From NCBI RefSeq assembly GCF_001442625.1, contig NZ_LMZQ01000001.1:62001-126000 (forward strand): 64,000 nt of DNA, written 5' to 3'. The DNA comes from Pedobacter ginsenosidimutans (GTDB lineage Bacteria > Bacteroidota > Bacteroidia > Sphingobacteriales > Sphingobacteriaceae). Shown one piece after another: positions 1-8,480 of the stretch (the first letter of the stretch is position 1; each line of letters starts with the position of its first letter). The translations under genes were made by a program, and so were the position numbers. A model generated the notes under the pieces. That model did no database searches, was not told where the DNA came from, and was given only the letters and a program-made list of their open reading frames with translations.

Positions 1-812
1 GCGAACACCGTCTCATTATTGAATGAGGTGAAGGGATACCGATCTGATGCGCTTAGGGTGTTGTAATCAATAAGTGTTGGATGTAGTTTTAAACATGAAT
101 CCGCGAATTTAGCGGCCTGGGTATAATTCCCCATAAAAAGATATGTCCTAGCTAAAAGACCATATGCTGCTGCCTTTGATGGCCTGGTTGTCTGAACCTG
201 TTTGTCTGGCAAAAGTTGTATTGCAGCCTGCAGATCAGATACAACCTTTTCATACCCCTCCTTAACCGTGGTACGATACGATTCTTCATTAAAATTAGTT
301 GATGGCCGCAAGGGAATTCCTGGGTCAGTATCATTTGCATTTCCATATGCCTTTCCCCATAGACCAAGTGCCTGAAGAAAACATTTAGACCTGAAAACAA
401 GTGCCTGCCCCTTTATATTATTGAACTGAGTATTATGGGGAAGATCCGATTCGTCAAGCCCTTCGAGCACAGTACTTGAATAGTAAACAGCCCTATAGGT
501 TGTGGCCCATTCATTTGATCTTGGGGCAAACAGAAAGTCTTTTTGCCAATTATACATTCGTCTTTGATAATCATTTGTCAATGCGGCAAGATCTGTGTCG
601 GTTATGTAATAGTCGTCGGCTGAAATCTCTGCTGAAATTAAATCCTGGTTATTTAAGAAACCGCTATTGTCTAGCAGGGCTTGAAAATCCACAAGGGTTG
701 TAGGTATTACCAATTGCTGATCTGATTTCTCATCCAGGATTTTTTTACATCCCAAATTTGATATTACGATTATCGTACAGCATATAGAACATATTAAGTT
801 TCTAAATTTCAT
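1..812 (-). CDS. SusD/RagB-family nutrient-binding outer-membrane lipoprotein (3' end outside window)
   Basis: The frame reads from an ATG at 812 down to the window edge without a stop, giving about 270 residues of an N-terminal part. It begins MKFRNLICSICCTIIVIS followed by LGCKK, a lipoprotein signal with the lipobox cysteine. Next comes the usual SusD pattern of helices rich in Tyr, Ala and Leu (for example KAAAYGLLARTYLFMGNY, a TPR-like helix pair typical of the family). SusD proteins form the lid over a SusC channel and bind the ligand at the cell surface. The SusC gene ends 11 bases upstream, so the two are co-transcribed. The substrate cannot be told from sequence. The C-terminal half lies outside the window. 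Confidence 0.9.
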   Translation of the reverse strand, partial: MKFRNLICSICCTIIVISNLGCKKILDEKSDQQLVIPTTLVDFQALLDNSGFLNNQDLISAEISADDYYITDTDLAALTNDYQRRMYNWQKDFLFAPRSNEWATTYRAVYYSSTVLEGLDESDLPHNTQFNNIKGQALVFRSKCFLQALGLWGKAYGNANDTDPGIPLRPSTNFNEESYRTTVKEGYEKVVSDLQAAIQLLPDKQVQTTRPSKAAAYGLLARTYLFMGNYTQAAKFADSCLKLHPTLIDYNTLSASDRYPFTSFNNETVF

Positions 813-823
813 ATTTTTTGAGT

Positions 824-3800
824 TTAAAGAGTAACTCTAACACCGATCGAAAATGTGTTCCTTGGTGGCAGATTAAATGAACTGGTTACGTATTCAGGAT
901 CAAGATTTTGCTTGTTTGCTCTGTAGATGATCCCCAGGTTACTAATATTTGTATAAAGGCTGAGGGATTTAATCTCAAAGTGCTGAAGGAGGGAATTATC
1001 AAAGTTATAGTCAAGATTGACGTATTGAACTCTTACATGATCTCCTTTTTCCACTAGCACATCTGAATACCGGTAAAAAGCATCTCTTGCCAGAATTGCT
1101 GGATAAACCATTGAGGGGATATTTGTAAAATTCTCATCTCCAGGATTTTTCCAACGATTTTGGAAGTCGGCATGTCCTGCCCCAGTAATGAAAAGACTGC
1201 TGTAGTCGATACTTCTGCGCCTGAAATAATAATCAAATTTAAAGCTTAAACCAACAGATAGTGTAATGTTACTATATCCAAACGAGTTAACTATATTACC
1301 AAAATAACGTGGTAATACCGATCCATGATAAGTAAGGTCGGTAACTTTTGTATCTGATCCTGTCAACAAATTATAAGCCTTACTTGGAAGCCCGTTAATA
1401 AATCCCATCGGGTCTCCGGTAAGTGCATCAAGTCCAGCCCATTTGTATGAAAAAACCGAATAGACTGGTAATCCCTCTATCCCTGAAACAGATGGATTAG
1501 GTTGAAGAAAGCTACTGCCTTGCTGTGATGCAAGATAATATTGAAGAACTTTATCTTTATAACTCGAGAAGTTAAAAGCAGTGTTCCAAATTAACCCACC
1601 TATCGAATTTTTAGTTTGGAGTTGAATATCCAGTCCATGACCACTAATCTCGGCTACGTTTTTTACAACCGTATTTCCGATTCCCTTCGTGTAATCAACA
1701 GGATAAGTGCCAAATAGGTCCTTGGCATTCTTGCTATAATATTCAATACTCCCTGAAAGTCTCCCCTTAAATAAACTGAAGTCGGTACCAATATTAATCA
1801 TCCTTACCGTTTCCCATCTTAAGTCTGGATTGCTATACTTATCGAATGAGGCGAAGACCGACTGGGTGTAAGTTGAGATTGCTTGGTATCTAATCGTATT
1901 TACACCGGTCATATTCGGATCAACATTACCACTTTTTCCAAGCGTGGCTTTGAGTTTTAATTGATCAACGAAATTGGTTTTCAAAAATGACATTTTCGAG
2001 ATATCCCAACTCAATCCCATAGACCAAAGCGGTTTCCATTTATTATTCGTTTCCACGCCGAAAAGATTTGAAGCATCTGCCCTTGCACTGGCAGAAATTG
2101 TATAAGTATCCCTGAATGAATAGGCAACATTTACAAATTCTGAGAAAAAGTTGTTTCTCTTTAGGGAAAGACCACTGCCGCTGTTAATAAAATTTGCACT
2201 TCCGGTTATAAAATCTGGGTATGTCCTGGTGTAATCTACGAGTCCAGATATAAGCTTGTCGGTATCAAGCCCATAAACCCTATCGAAATATCCTTTAGTC
2301 CTTGCTGTTCTCCACTCTAATCCTCCAACAGCATCAATCCTATGATCTTTCCAAATTCTGTTGAATTCCAGCTGTGGCCTGAATTGCTCAGAACGGAGCG
2401 TACTCTCAGATTTATCCAAAATGGCACCCAGTGGTATAGGATAACTAATAGAACCATTCGAAGCAATCTGGGTAAATGAATTTATTAGATTTCTGGTATA
2501 ATAAGACTGCTGACTCTGGAGCAGTTCACCATTGTTACGCTGCTCCTCGATATTGTATTTCAATGATGCTCGAAAACCAAGTGGAAGTTTATAGCTAAGA
2601 TCGAAATTTGCCAAAAGATCAGTTAGATTTTTACTATTATCAGATTCAGCATAATCTAATAAAGGAACATATGACCAGTCAAGCAGTCCTTTGGTTGCGG
2701 GAGAAGATAAATAGGTTTGTCTGTAATTCTTATTTATGGCGAGTGGATTTCCGTATTGGTCGGCAAGTTCAGCATAAGGGTAAAGTCCCAAATAACTGAC
2801 TATCTCACCTATCCCCTGTTTGCCAGACTCTATGAAGCCAGAGGTATAAGAGAAAGATGAATTAATTTTAAGGTTTTTAGATAACGATAGACTATTTGCA
2901 ATCCTTAAAGTTTTCCGCTCATCCTTTGAATTCAAGTTATCGATATTTCTGTTATAACCAGATGATAATATCCAGTTGTGTTTTTCACTTCCTCCAGAGA
3001 GACTCAAGGAATATTGCTGGTTGATGCCTTGCTGATAAATATATCTACTAAAATCATCGTACACATCATGGCCTGAAAATCTTGCAGCTCTCGCATTGAG
3101 TTCATCATTCGAAAGCGTGCCAGCATCATTCAATATCAATGCCTCAACAAATGGCGTCAACATCGGCCTGGAAGGAGAACTAATTTGGTCATTGTAAAAT
3201 CCCTTTTGATAAAGATATCTTTCCAGGCCAATAAAATCTCCAGAAGAAATACGCTGTTCATATCGAAGATTAGGCTTCTTTACAAATCCTAACGCAGAAT
3301 TAAAACTTATCGAAAGCGGATCATTTCTCTTCCCTTTTTTCGTTGTGATCACAATTACCCCGTTCCCTGCCCGTGTTCCCCAGATAGATGCGGCTGCGGC
3401 ATCTTTTAATATCGTGATACTTTCAACATCATCAGGATTGATATTGGAGAGCTCACCTGAATATGCAAAGTCGTCGAGAATAATTAGTGGTTCTTTTGGC
3501 CCTTGTATTGTACTCAGACCTCGAATCATGAACCTTGGTCCGGAAGAAGTACTCCGATCAACAGTTATGCCGTTTCCAACAGCTTCTATTCTGTCTAGGA
3601 TATTCTTTCCAACCTGTTGATTCAAACTCTTGTTGTTGATCTGATCGAATGAGCCCGTGGATCTGGTCCTGTCAATTTTTTGATAACCCGTACTTACCGT
3701 GACGTCATCCAGGCGGTTCTCATTTGGCGAGAGTTTAAAAATTACTAGTTCTTTGTTAGGAATAACAATTATGGCAGAATAAGTTTTATAATTTACGTTA

Positions 3801-4027
3801 TTAATGTTTGTGGTGTAACTGCCTGAAGCTAATGTGAGAGAGAAATTTCCCTGATCATCACTCCTTGTTTTCAGCACTTTCTGTCCACCTTGAAGAATTT
3901 CGATAGTTGCTGCGATTCGCTTAGCAGTATCAGTTTCATCAATTAGACGACCCTTTAAAATTTCTTGCCCAAAGGATACAAAACGGCACATACCGATCAC
4001 TAAGATCAGTAGATATATTTTTTTCAT
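824..4027 (-). CDS. SusC/RagA-family TonB-dependent outer-membrane receptor
   Basis: This 1067-residue protein has a signal peptide (first 20 residues, ending SFGQ), a carboxypeptidase-regulatory-like beta-sandwich (about residues 24-105), a plug domain (about 115-235) and a long C-terminal beta-barrel. The plug carries the SusC/RagA signature: a GISVDRS-like segment, IRGLSTI, then DDVESITILKDAAAASIWG and RAGNGVIVITTKKG. The chain ends in an aromatic-rich strand (NTFSIGVRVTL), as outer-membrane barrels do. It has no STN domain, so unlike the receptor at 51899 it is not expected to signal to an anti-sigma factor. It sits between a TlpA-like gene (5 bases upstream) and susD (11 bases downstream) in one operon. 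It imports an unknown ligand using TonB energy. Confidence 0.95.
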   Translation of the reverse strand: MKKIYLLILVIGMCRFVSFGQEILKGRLIDETDTAKRIAATIEILQGGQKVLKTRSDDQGNFSLTLASGSYTTNINNVNYKTYSAIIVIPNKELVIFKLSPNENRLDDVTVSTGYQKIDRTRSTGSFDQINNKSLNQQVGKNILDRIEAVGNGITVDRSTSSGPRFMIRGLSTIQGPKEPLIILDDFAYSGELSNINPDDVESITILKDAAAASIWGTRAGNGVIVITTKKGKRNDPLSISFNSALGFVKKPNLRYEQRISSGDFIGLERYLYQKGFYNDQISSPSRPMLTPFVEALILNDAGTLSNDELNARAARFSGHDVYDDFSRYIYQQGINQQYSLSLSGGSEKHNWILSSGYNRNIDNLNSKDERKTLRIANSLSLSKNLKINSSFSYTSGFIESGKQGIGEIVSYLGLYPYAELADQYGNPLAINKNYRQTYLSSPATKGLLDWSYVPLLDYAESDNSKNLTDLLANFDLSYKLPLGFRASLKYNIEEQRNNGELLQSQQSYYTRNLINSFTQIASNGSISYPIPLGAILDKSESTLRSEQFRPQLEFNRIWKDHRIDAVGGLEWRTARTKGYFDRVYGLDTDKLISGLVDYTRTYPDFITGSANFINSGSGLSLKRNNFFSEFVNVAYSFRDTYTISASARADASNLFGVETNNKWKPLWSMGLSWDISKMSFLKTNFVDQLKLKATLGKSGNVDPNMTGVNTIRYQAISTYTQSVFASFDKYSNPDLRWETVRMINIGTDFSLFKGRLSGSIEYYSKNAKDLFGTYPVDYTKGIGNTVVKNVAEISGHGLDIQLQTKNSIGGLIWNTAFNFSSYKDKVLQYYLASQQGSSFLQPNPSVSGIEGLPVYSVFSYKWAGLDALTGDPMGFINGLPSKAYNLLTGSDTKVTDLTYHGSVLPRYFGNIVNSFGYSNITLSVGLSFKFDYYFRRRSIDYSSLFITGAGHADFQNRWKNPGDENFTNIPSMVYPAILARDAFYRYSDVLVEKGDHVRVQYVNLDYNFDNSLLQHFEIKSLSLYTNISNLGIIYRANKQNLDPEYVTSSFNLPPRNTFSIGVRVTL

Positions 4028-4032
4028 AAAAT

Positions 4033-5415
4033 CTATTTTGTCTGGAGTTTCAGAATAATTGACTGATCATTAATTACCATCAGATCAAGGGTAGTCATCC
4101 CTTCACGAAGTCTGAGTCCAAATTTTTTCAATTGATCATTGACGTCACCAGAATAATCTATCTGTACTGAAATTGGGTTAGCACTGCCTGTACTATCAAC
4201 AACTGGAAGTTTTATAAATTTTGAGTTCTCCAAACTCATGGCCAGAACATCAGCAGGATAGTTGGTTATTCTCACGACGCACATTTGCCCCGATGGATTG
4301 GCTAAAGTCTTTATTTGCTTTTCAGTACCACCTAAATTAACCAAATCGCTTTTAGATGTTGTTCGTTCAAGAAATAAACAAGGAACATATCTCTTTTCAA
4401 ACGTTGCCACATATGGGGAATATGTATTCAGGTCATTGATCATCAACCTATACAGATCAGGTGCCATGAACAAGGGTACGTCAAATTCATAATTGTAAAT
4501 TTCGGAGGCAATATCATTTTGCCTTTTTCCATTATAAACCACGCGCTTATCAGAAAAAATCTTTCGCTCAGCCTTGAAAATCTGGTGGCCGATCATTGAA
4601 AACAATTTTTTAAGTGGCATATTGGTGATGGTTTGTCCGGTAATTACCTTGGTCGCGGAATCGATTTTAAAACTTGTTCCAGTACCCAACCCAGAAAGAT
4701 AACCCTTCAATAAAATATTGTACTTTACCAGATTGGAAACGGGCAAATCTTTGGTGGTAAATAGATGCCGGTCAGTATCTATGTTCAGTTTGTTAATGAA
4801 ATTCTCCTGTCCACCATGGAGCACGTTAGATATTTTTAGACTATCAATCTCCTCGCTTCCAGTTGCAGCAATAAATTTTCCAGCTCCGTTGATCCATACA
4901 TAGTGAGGAATCGTCTTAAATGGAAAAAGCTTATATAGCAAGCTATCAGAAAAGATATTGGAAAATAATTCGTTGTGTTCCTTAAATCTATTTTGTAATA
5001 GAGTTACTGGCTTATCTCCAAACTCATTGTTGACCTGAATAATCTCAATCTGATTGGAAAATTTCTCCTGGAGATACTTCATATTGGGAAAACCGTGTAT
5101 ACAAGGTGCACAATAAGTAGCCCAGAAATCAAGGATGATTAATTTTCCCCTGAACTTATCCAGTTTAAATGTATTTAATTTTGGAACAGGTTTTGAAAAC
5201 TCTGAAAAGGTAATACCCTTAAATGCTTTGGTCCAAAATATATCAGGAACCGTCTCACCAATAGTCAAACCATGTGGAAGAGATCGGTCCTGTGCTGCAC
5301 CCCTATTTGCGGAAAAGGATAAAACCAGCAAAAATGAAGTTAGTATTTTTAGAAGTCTATTATAAAAGGAAAGACAGGGTAATAACCTCACAATAGAAAT
5401 ATCGGTTTGTTTCAT
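4033..5415 (-). CDS. TlpA-like thioredoxin-fold protein with long C-terminal domain
   Basis: The 460-residue protein has an N-terminal hydrophobic segment (about residues 20-40, ending ANRGAAQ), so it is exported. A redoxin/TlpA fold follows with the active-site motif FWATYCAPCIHGF, cysteines at residues 102 and 105, and the later cis-Pro region FKTIPHYVWI. The last 250 residues are not part of the redoxin fold and I do not recognise them. TlpA-type proteins reduce or exchange disulfides in the periplasm. In Bacteroidota they are often encoded next to SusC/SusD pairs, as here, where it is the first gene of the operon. Whether it acts on the imported ligand or on the receptor is unknown. Confidence 0.85.
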   Translation of the reverse strand: MKQTDISIVRLLPCLSFYNRLLKILTSFLLVLSFSANRGAAQDRSLPHGLTIGETVPDIFWTKAFKGITFSEFSKPVPKLNTFKLDKFRGKLIILDFWATYCAPCIHGFPNMKYLQEKFSNQIEIIQVNNEFGDKPVTLLQNRFKEHNELFSNIFSDSLLYKLFPFKTIPHYVWINGAGKFIAATGSEEIDSLKISNVLHGGQENFINKLNIDTDRHLFTTKDLPVSNLVKYNILLKGYLSGLGTGTSFKIDSATKVITGQTITNMPLKKLFSMIGHQIFKAERKIFSDKRVVYNGKRQNDIASEIYNYEFDVPLFMAPDLYRLMINDLNTYSPYVATFEKRYVPCLFLERTTSKSDLVNLGGTEKQIKTLANPSGQMCVVRITNYPADVLAMSLENSKFIKLPVVDSTGSANPISVQIDYSGDVNDQLKKFGLRLREGMTTLDLMVINDQSIILKLQTK

Positions 5416-5475
5416 AAAATAGTTAGTTTGGTTGACAAAAAAATCGTGAGATCACGATCAAAAAAATAAAAGACA

Positions 5476-5535
5476 ATGCAGGAAACCAGTTTTTATAACA
5501 TCATTAAAGAACCAATTGAGAAAAGCTTCCTGCAT
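5476..5535 (-). promoter_or_regulatory. Inverted repeat in the leader of the TlpA-SusC-SusD operon
   Basis: A perfect 9-base stem (ATGCAGGAA / TTCCTGCAT) spans 5476-5484 and 5527-5535 with a loop of about 42 bases. On the minus strand it is followed by a T-rich run before the first gene at 5415. This could be an attenuator or a terminator for something upstream. The function is inferred from structure only. Confidence 0.35.
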
Positions 5536-6047
5536 TGCAGGAATCTATACAGGATTCTTTGGCTTTAAAGCAAAAAGCCGATCAAATGGATACCGGACTA
5601 CCAAGCTCATGACTAACAGTTTGATTTATTTTAAAAAAAAACAGCAAAAACCAGCCCTCCTGCATATAAAAACATGCAGATACGGGAAACCGTATTTGTA
5701 ATTAAGAAAAAGATGCCTATCTTGGAATTGCGAAAAACCATAGTACTGCACCTTTGCCTAATCAGCAATAAAGGGCTGGTACCAAGCTAAATTAACCCGC
5801 TAGGACTCTGTGCGCTCTCTTCACACTAGCCTTTGCTCTTTTGGGCTATATTTTACTTGGAATTTCTAGCCCGCATTACGATGGGGAACAAATAATGTTC
5901 TTTAAAAAGAATTTGAGGGAATGATCGAAACCCAATTCCAGGAAGTGGATTAATTTGATGGCGGTTAATTTTTTCGTTTTCATAAACATTTAATTTTATG
6001 TAAAACGATGTGGACTCAATAAAAGCAGATGAAGAACCAGATTGGCA
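5536..6047. other. Gene-free stretch upstream of the left SusCD operon
   Basis: I see no convincing gene here. A small perfect hairpin with a GAAA tetraloop lies at 5680-5695 (ATACGG/CCGTAT). Short open frames exist but have no codon pattern, signal or motif supporting them. The operon promoter should lie in the 5420-5540 part, but I could not place a clear TTTG / TAnnTTTG pair. Confidence 0.4.
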
Positions 6048-6262
6048 AAACCAATAGGGCGAACTCCATAAGCTTCTGGATGAGGTACCGTCAAGAACCG
6101 CCTAAGCAAGCTTAGGTTTCACAAAAGACTAGCATGAAGTCCGCCCTATTGAATAAGATATCACGAAGATAACAAAATCCAATAGATCCGGCGAACTCAC
6201 GATCGGCTCATGTGAAAGTTTGACGGTTTTCATCCATGAGTGACATCGTTAAAGCCAGGTCA
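6048..6262 (+). ncRNA. Possible structured RNA or intron remnant
   Basis: Several nested inverted repeats lie close together. CAATAGGGCG near 6053 pairs with CGCCCTATTG at about 6141-6150. CCTAAGC/GCTTAGG makes a tight hairpin inside that (about 6100-6116). Further on, CTCATG and TGAAA pair with TTTCA and CATGAG (about 6207-6240). The density of pairing with no reading frame suggests an RNA. The last hairpin reminds me of the domain IV region that precedes the maturase of some group II introns, but no maturase frame follows, so a decayed intron is only one possibility. An untranslated leader of the XRE operon at 6348 is another. Confidence 0.3.
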
Positions 6263-6347
6263 CCCCAACTCTATTTGTCGCTATAAATAACTGATAACAA
6301 ATATACTAAAGTTGACACTAAATATCAACTAATATTTTAAAATATTT

Positions 6348-6581
6348 ATGATAAATCGGATTGCGGAGGTTTTGAAAGAAAAAGGTGCAGGTAATAAAGA
6401 CTTAGTTCAGTTTCTGAAAATAGAAAAGGAAACAGTTTCCAGATGGGTAAATAATAAGCATCAACCAACTGTAACAACATTAAATAAAATAGCCGAGTTT
6501 TTAAGAGTGGATATTAGGGAGTTGCTGCATCCAAGCGATTGGAGTGAGAGTAAGGTCAAAAAATTTGAAAGCAAGAAGTAA
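6348..6581 (+). CDS. XRE/Cro-type helix-turn-helix regulator
   Basis: This 77-residue protein is essentially one HTH domain: NKDLVQFLKIEKETVSRWVN forms the helix-turn-helix and LNKIAEFLRVDIRELL is the usual closing part. Such small Cro-like proteins bind an operator near their own promoter. It is the first gene of a same-strand run (6348-12527), so a role as repressor of this operon is likely. The gap to the next gene is 84 bases. Small XRE regulators often head defence or mobile cassettes. The specific target is not visible. Confidence 0.88.
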   Translation: MINRIAEVLKEKGAGNKDLVQFLKIEKETVSRWVNNKHQPTVTTLNKIAEFLRVDIRELLHPSDWSESKVKKFESKK

Positions 6582-6665
6582 CTGTGCAATTGAAACGTAG
6601 AGTTGTAAATGTTAATCCTGTTGTCATTATCAAAATCAACTTTTATAAAAAAAGAATATTGTTAA

Positions 6666-7139
6666 ATGATAATTATAAGATCAATGAACAATAAAACTAA
6701 AAGTATACTCATCACCATAATGTATTTTGTGATAACTATTATATTCCTAAGTTCAGTAGGGGTCTGGTTACCAATAATGCTAGATGATTACAATTTGGAT
6801 CATATTTCAAATGAAACATACTCAGCGATAGCAGGAAACATTCTTACATACTCCTTGAGCATTTTTTTGGTTGCAATTATTGACAGAATTTTACTATTAA
6901 TTTCAAAGACTAGTAAATACCATAATAATATCATTGAGTTCTTCGTTACATTGATTTTGCTGATTTTAACTTCAATATTAGTATATCACACGTTAAAAGA
7001 CTTAAGAAAGATGAGATATGTAGCTGCTATAAAATTTTCCTTCAGCGTGGCAATAATTACTTGGATATACTGGCTATTCGTAAAATTCGGATCTAATAAA
7101 GAGGATAACTTTTCATCTATTGGGGGGTCAATGCTATGA
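6666..7139 (+). CDS. Small four-helix membrane protein of unknown function
   Basis: The 157-residue protein has four strongly hydrophobic segments: about residues 14-36, 55-80, 88-107 and 122-143. It has no recognisable catalytic motif. An alternative ATG six codons in (6684, MNNKTKS) is about as good a start. Its stop overlaps the start of the DGQHR gene by four bases (ATGA), so the two are translationally coupled. In this operon it could act as a membrane anchor, sensor or effector. I do not recognise a family. Base composition is AT-rich like the following genes. Confidence 0.7.
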   Translation: MIIIRSMNNKTKSILITIMYFVITIIFLSSVGVWLPIMLDDYNLDHISNETYSAIAGNILTYSLSIFLVAIIDRILLLISKTSKYHNNIIEFFVTLILLILTSILVYHTLKDLRKMRYVAAIKFSFSVAIITWIYWLFVKFGSNKEDNFSSIGGSML

Positions 7140-8374
7140 ATTATTTAGAAATATATGCAATACGAGTTCACCAGGAATTGAGCGATTTCTACATTACATC
7201 AATAAGGGCGGGGGATTTATTAAAATTTACCTTTTCGGAAAAGCTTGAATATACCGATGAAAATGGGAAACTAAAAGGGAATCAACGTAAAATCGACGAG
7301 AAAAGACTTAAAGAAATTGGAACGTATATAAGCTCAGTTGAAATGTCTTTCCCTAATTCGATAATTTTGGCAGCAAATTATTCTGAAGCAGGCGAGCTAG
7401 TTGATGATGAGGCAGAGAGATGGGATATTGATAGTATTGACAGTAATTTATACAAAATCGCTATACCTACCGATAAGAAGTTAGCAGCAATAGTTGATGG
7501 TCAACATAGGTTGATGGGCTTCGGTGAAAAATATTTAAAAGATCAGTCTAAGCTAGACATAGAACTCCCATGTGCTATATTTTTCGATCTTCCAAATTCG
7601 TATCAAGCCTTTCTATTCGCTACAATAAATGGCAACCAGAAACGAGTTGACAAGAGTCTTGCACTTGAACAGTTCGGCTTCAACGTTGAAGATGAGCCTC
7701 AACAAACCTGGACTCCTGAAAAGCTAGCTGTTTACTTCACTCGCACCTTAAATTTCAAAGAAAGCCCAATAAAGGGGCATATCAAAATTGCGCCTAAAAT
7801 TTCAACTTCATTAAAAAAAGAGGTTTTTAGTAGCCAAAAAGATTGGTCTATATCGACTGCCACGATTGTTGATGGAATTTTAGGCTTAATAACTTCAAAT
7901 GCAAAGCGTGATAGAGTAGAGATGGCTCAAGAAAACATTTGGGGCAAACGTTCAAGAAGTATGGTATCAAATATAAGAGATAAATCTCCCCTTAGAATAC
8001 AATACTTAGACAGAGATGATGACTACATTTTCAAAATCATTTTTAACTATTTATCTGCGATAAAGGAAACTCTATGGAAAACTTATGACCCTAAATCATA
8101 TATTTTTAAAACTGTTGGTGTACAAGCATTATTCGATGTGCTGAAAAGAATACTTCAAATTAACATTCTAACTGAACAAAATGACTTTAAATCTTTATTA
8201 GAGACAGCACAGATCTATGATTTTAGCAGCTCTGCGGTACAAGCATCTGGCATTGGTAGGAAGGACATAAGAAATGCTATCCTTTTAACTATGGAAATTA
8301 TTAACCAGGATATCTTAACGGAAAATGATTTAAACAAAATCAATGATTTTAAAAAAAAATCACCAGAAAATTAA
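7136..8374 (+). CDS. DGQHR-domain protein (DndB-like)
   Basis: This 412-residue protein carries the diagnostic motif DGQHRLMGF at about residues 121-129 and the family's second conserved block (FATINGNQKRVDKSLALEQF, about residues 160-180). DGQHR proteins include DndB, which binds DNA and represses the phosphorothioation operon in the Dnd system. Many others occur in defence islands without a known role. The N-terminal region (FYITSIRAGDLL, then a KRLKEIGTYI helix) follows the usual DndB/DGQHR layout. It overlaps the membrane-protein gene by four bases and precedes the double-ATPase kinase by 106 bases. dndCDE lie about 13 kb away in this same window. Whether this is their DndB or part of a separate system cannot be decided from sequence alone. 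Confidence 0.85.
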   Translation: MNYLEIYAIRVHQELSDFYITSIRAGDLLKFTFSEKLEYTDENGKLKGNQRKIDEKRLKEIGTYISSVEMSFPNSIILAANYSEAGELVDDEAERWDIDSIDSNLYKIAIPTDKKLAAIVDGQHRLMGFGEKYLKDQSKLDIELPCAIFFDLPNSYQAFLFATINGNQKRVDKSLALEQFGFNVEDEPQQTWTPEKLAVYFTRTLNFKESPIKGHIKIAPKISTSLKKEVFSSQKDWSISTATIVDGILGLITSNAKRDRVEMAQENIWGKRSRSMVSNIRDKSPLRIQYLDRDDDYIFKIIFNYLSAIKETLWKTYDPKSYIFKTVGVQALFDVLKRILQINILTEQNDFKSLLETAQIYDFSSSAVQASGIGRKDIRNAILLTMEIINQDILTENDLNKINDFKKKSPEN

Positions 8375-8480
8375 AATTTAAGATAAAATGTCATTCCAAA
8401 TTTACTTTGAAGTATATTGTTTCGGCCAGTCCAATTATTATTGTAAATTTCAAAAAGCAAAATACCATTAACGCGAATCA

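Noticed and set aside
8388..8471. 27-codon frame between the DGQHR and kinase genes
   Set aside because: Too short and without any supporting feature. The gap is more likely an untranslated leader.
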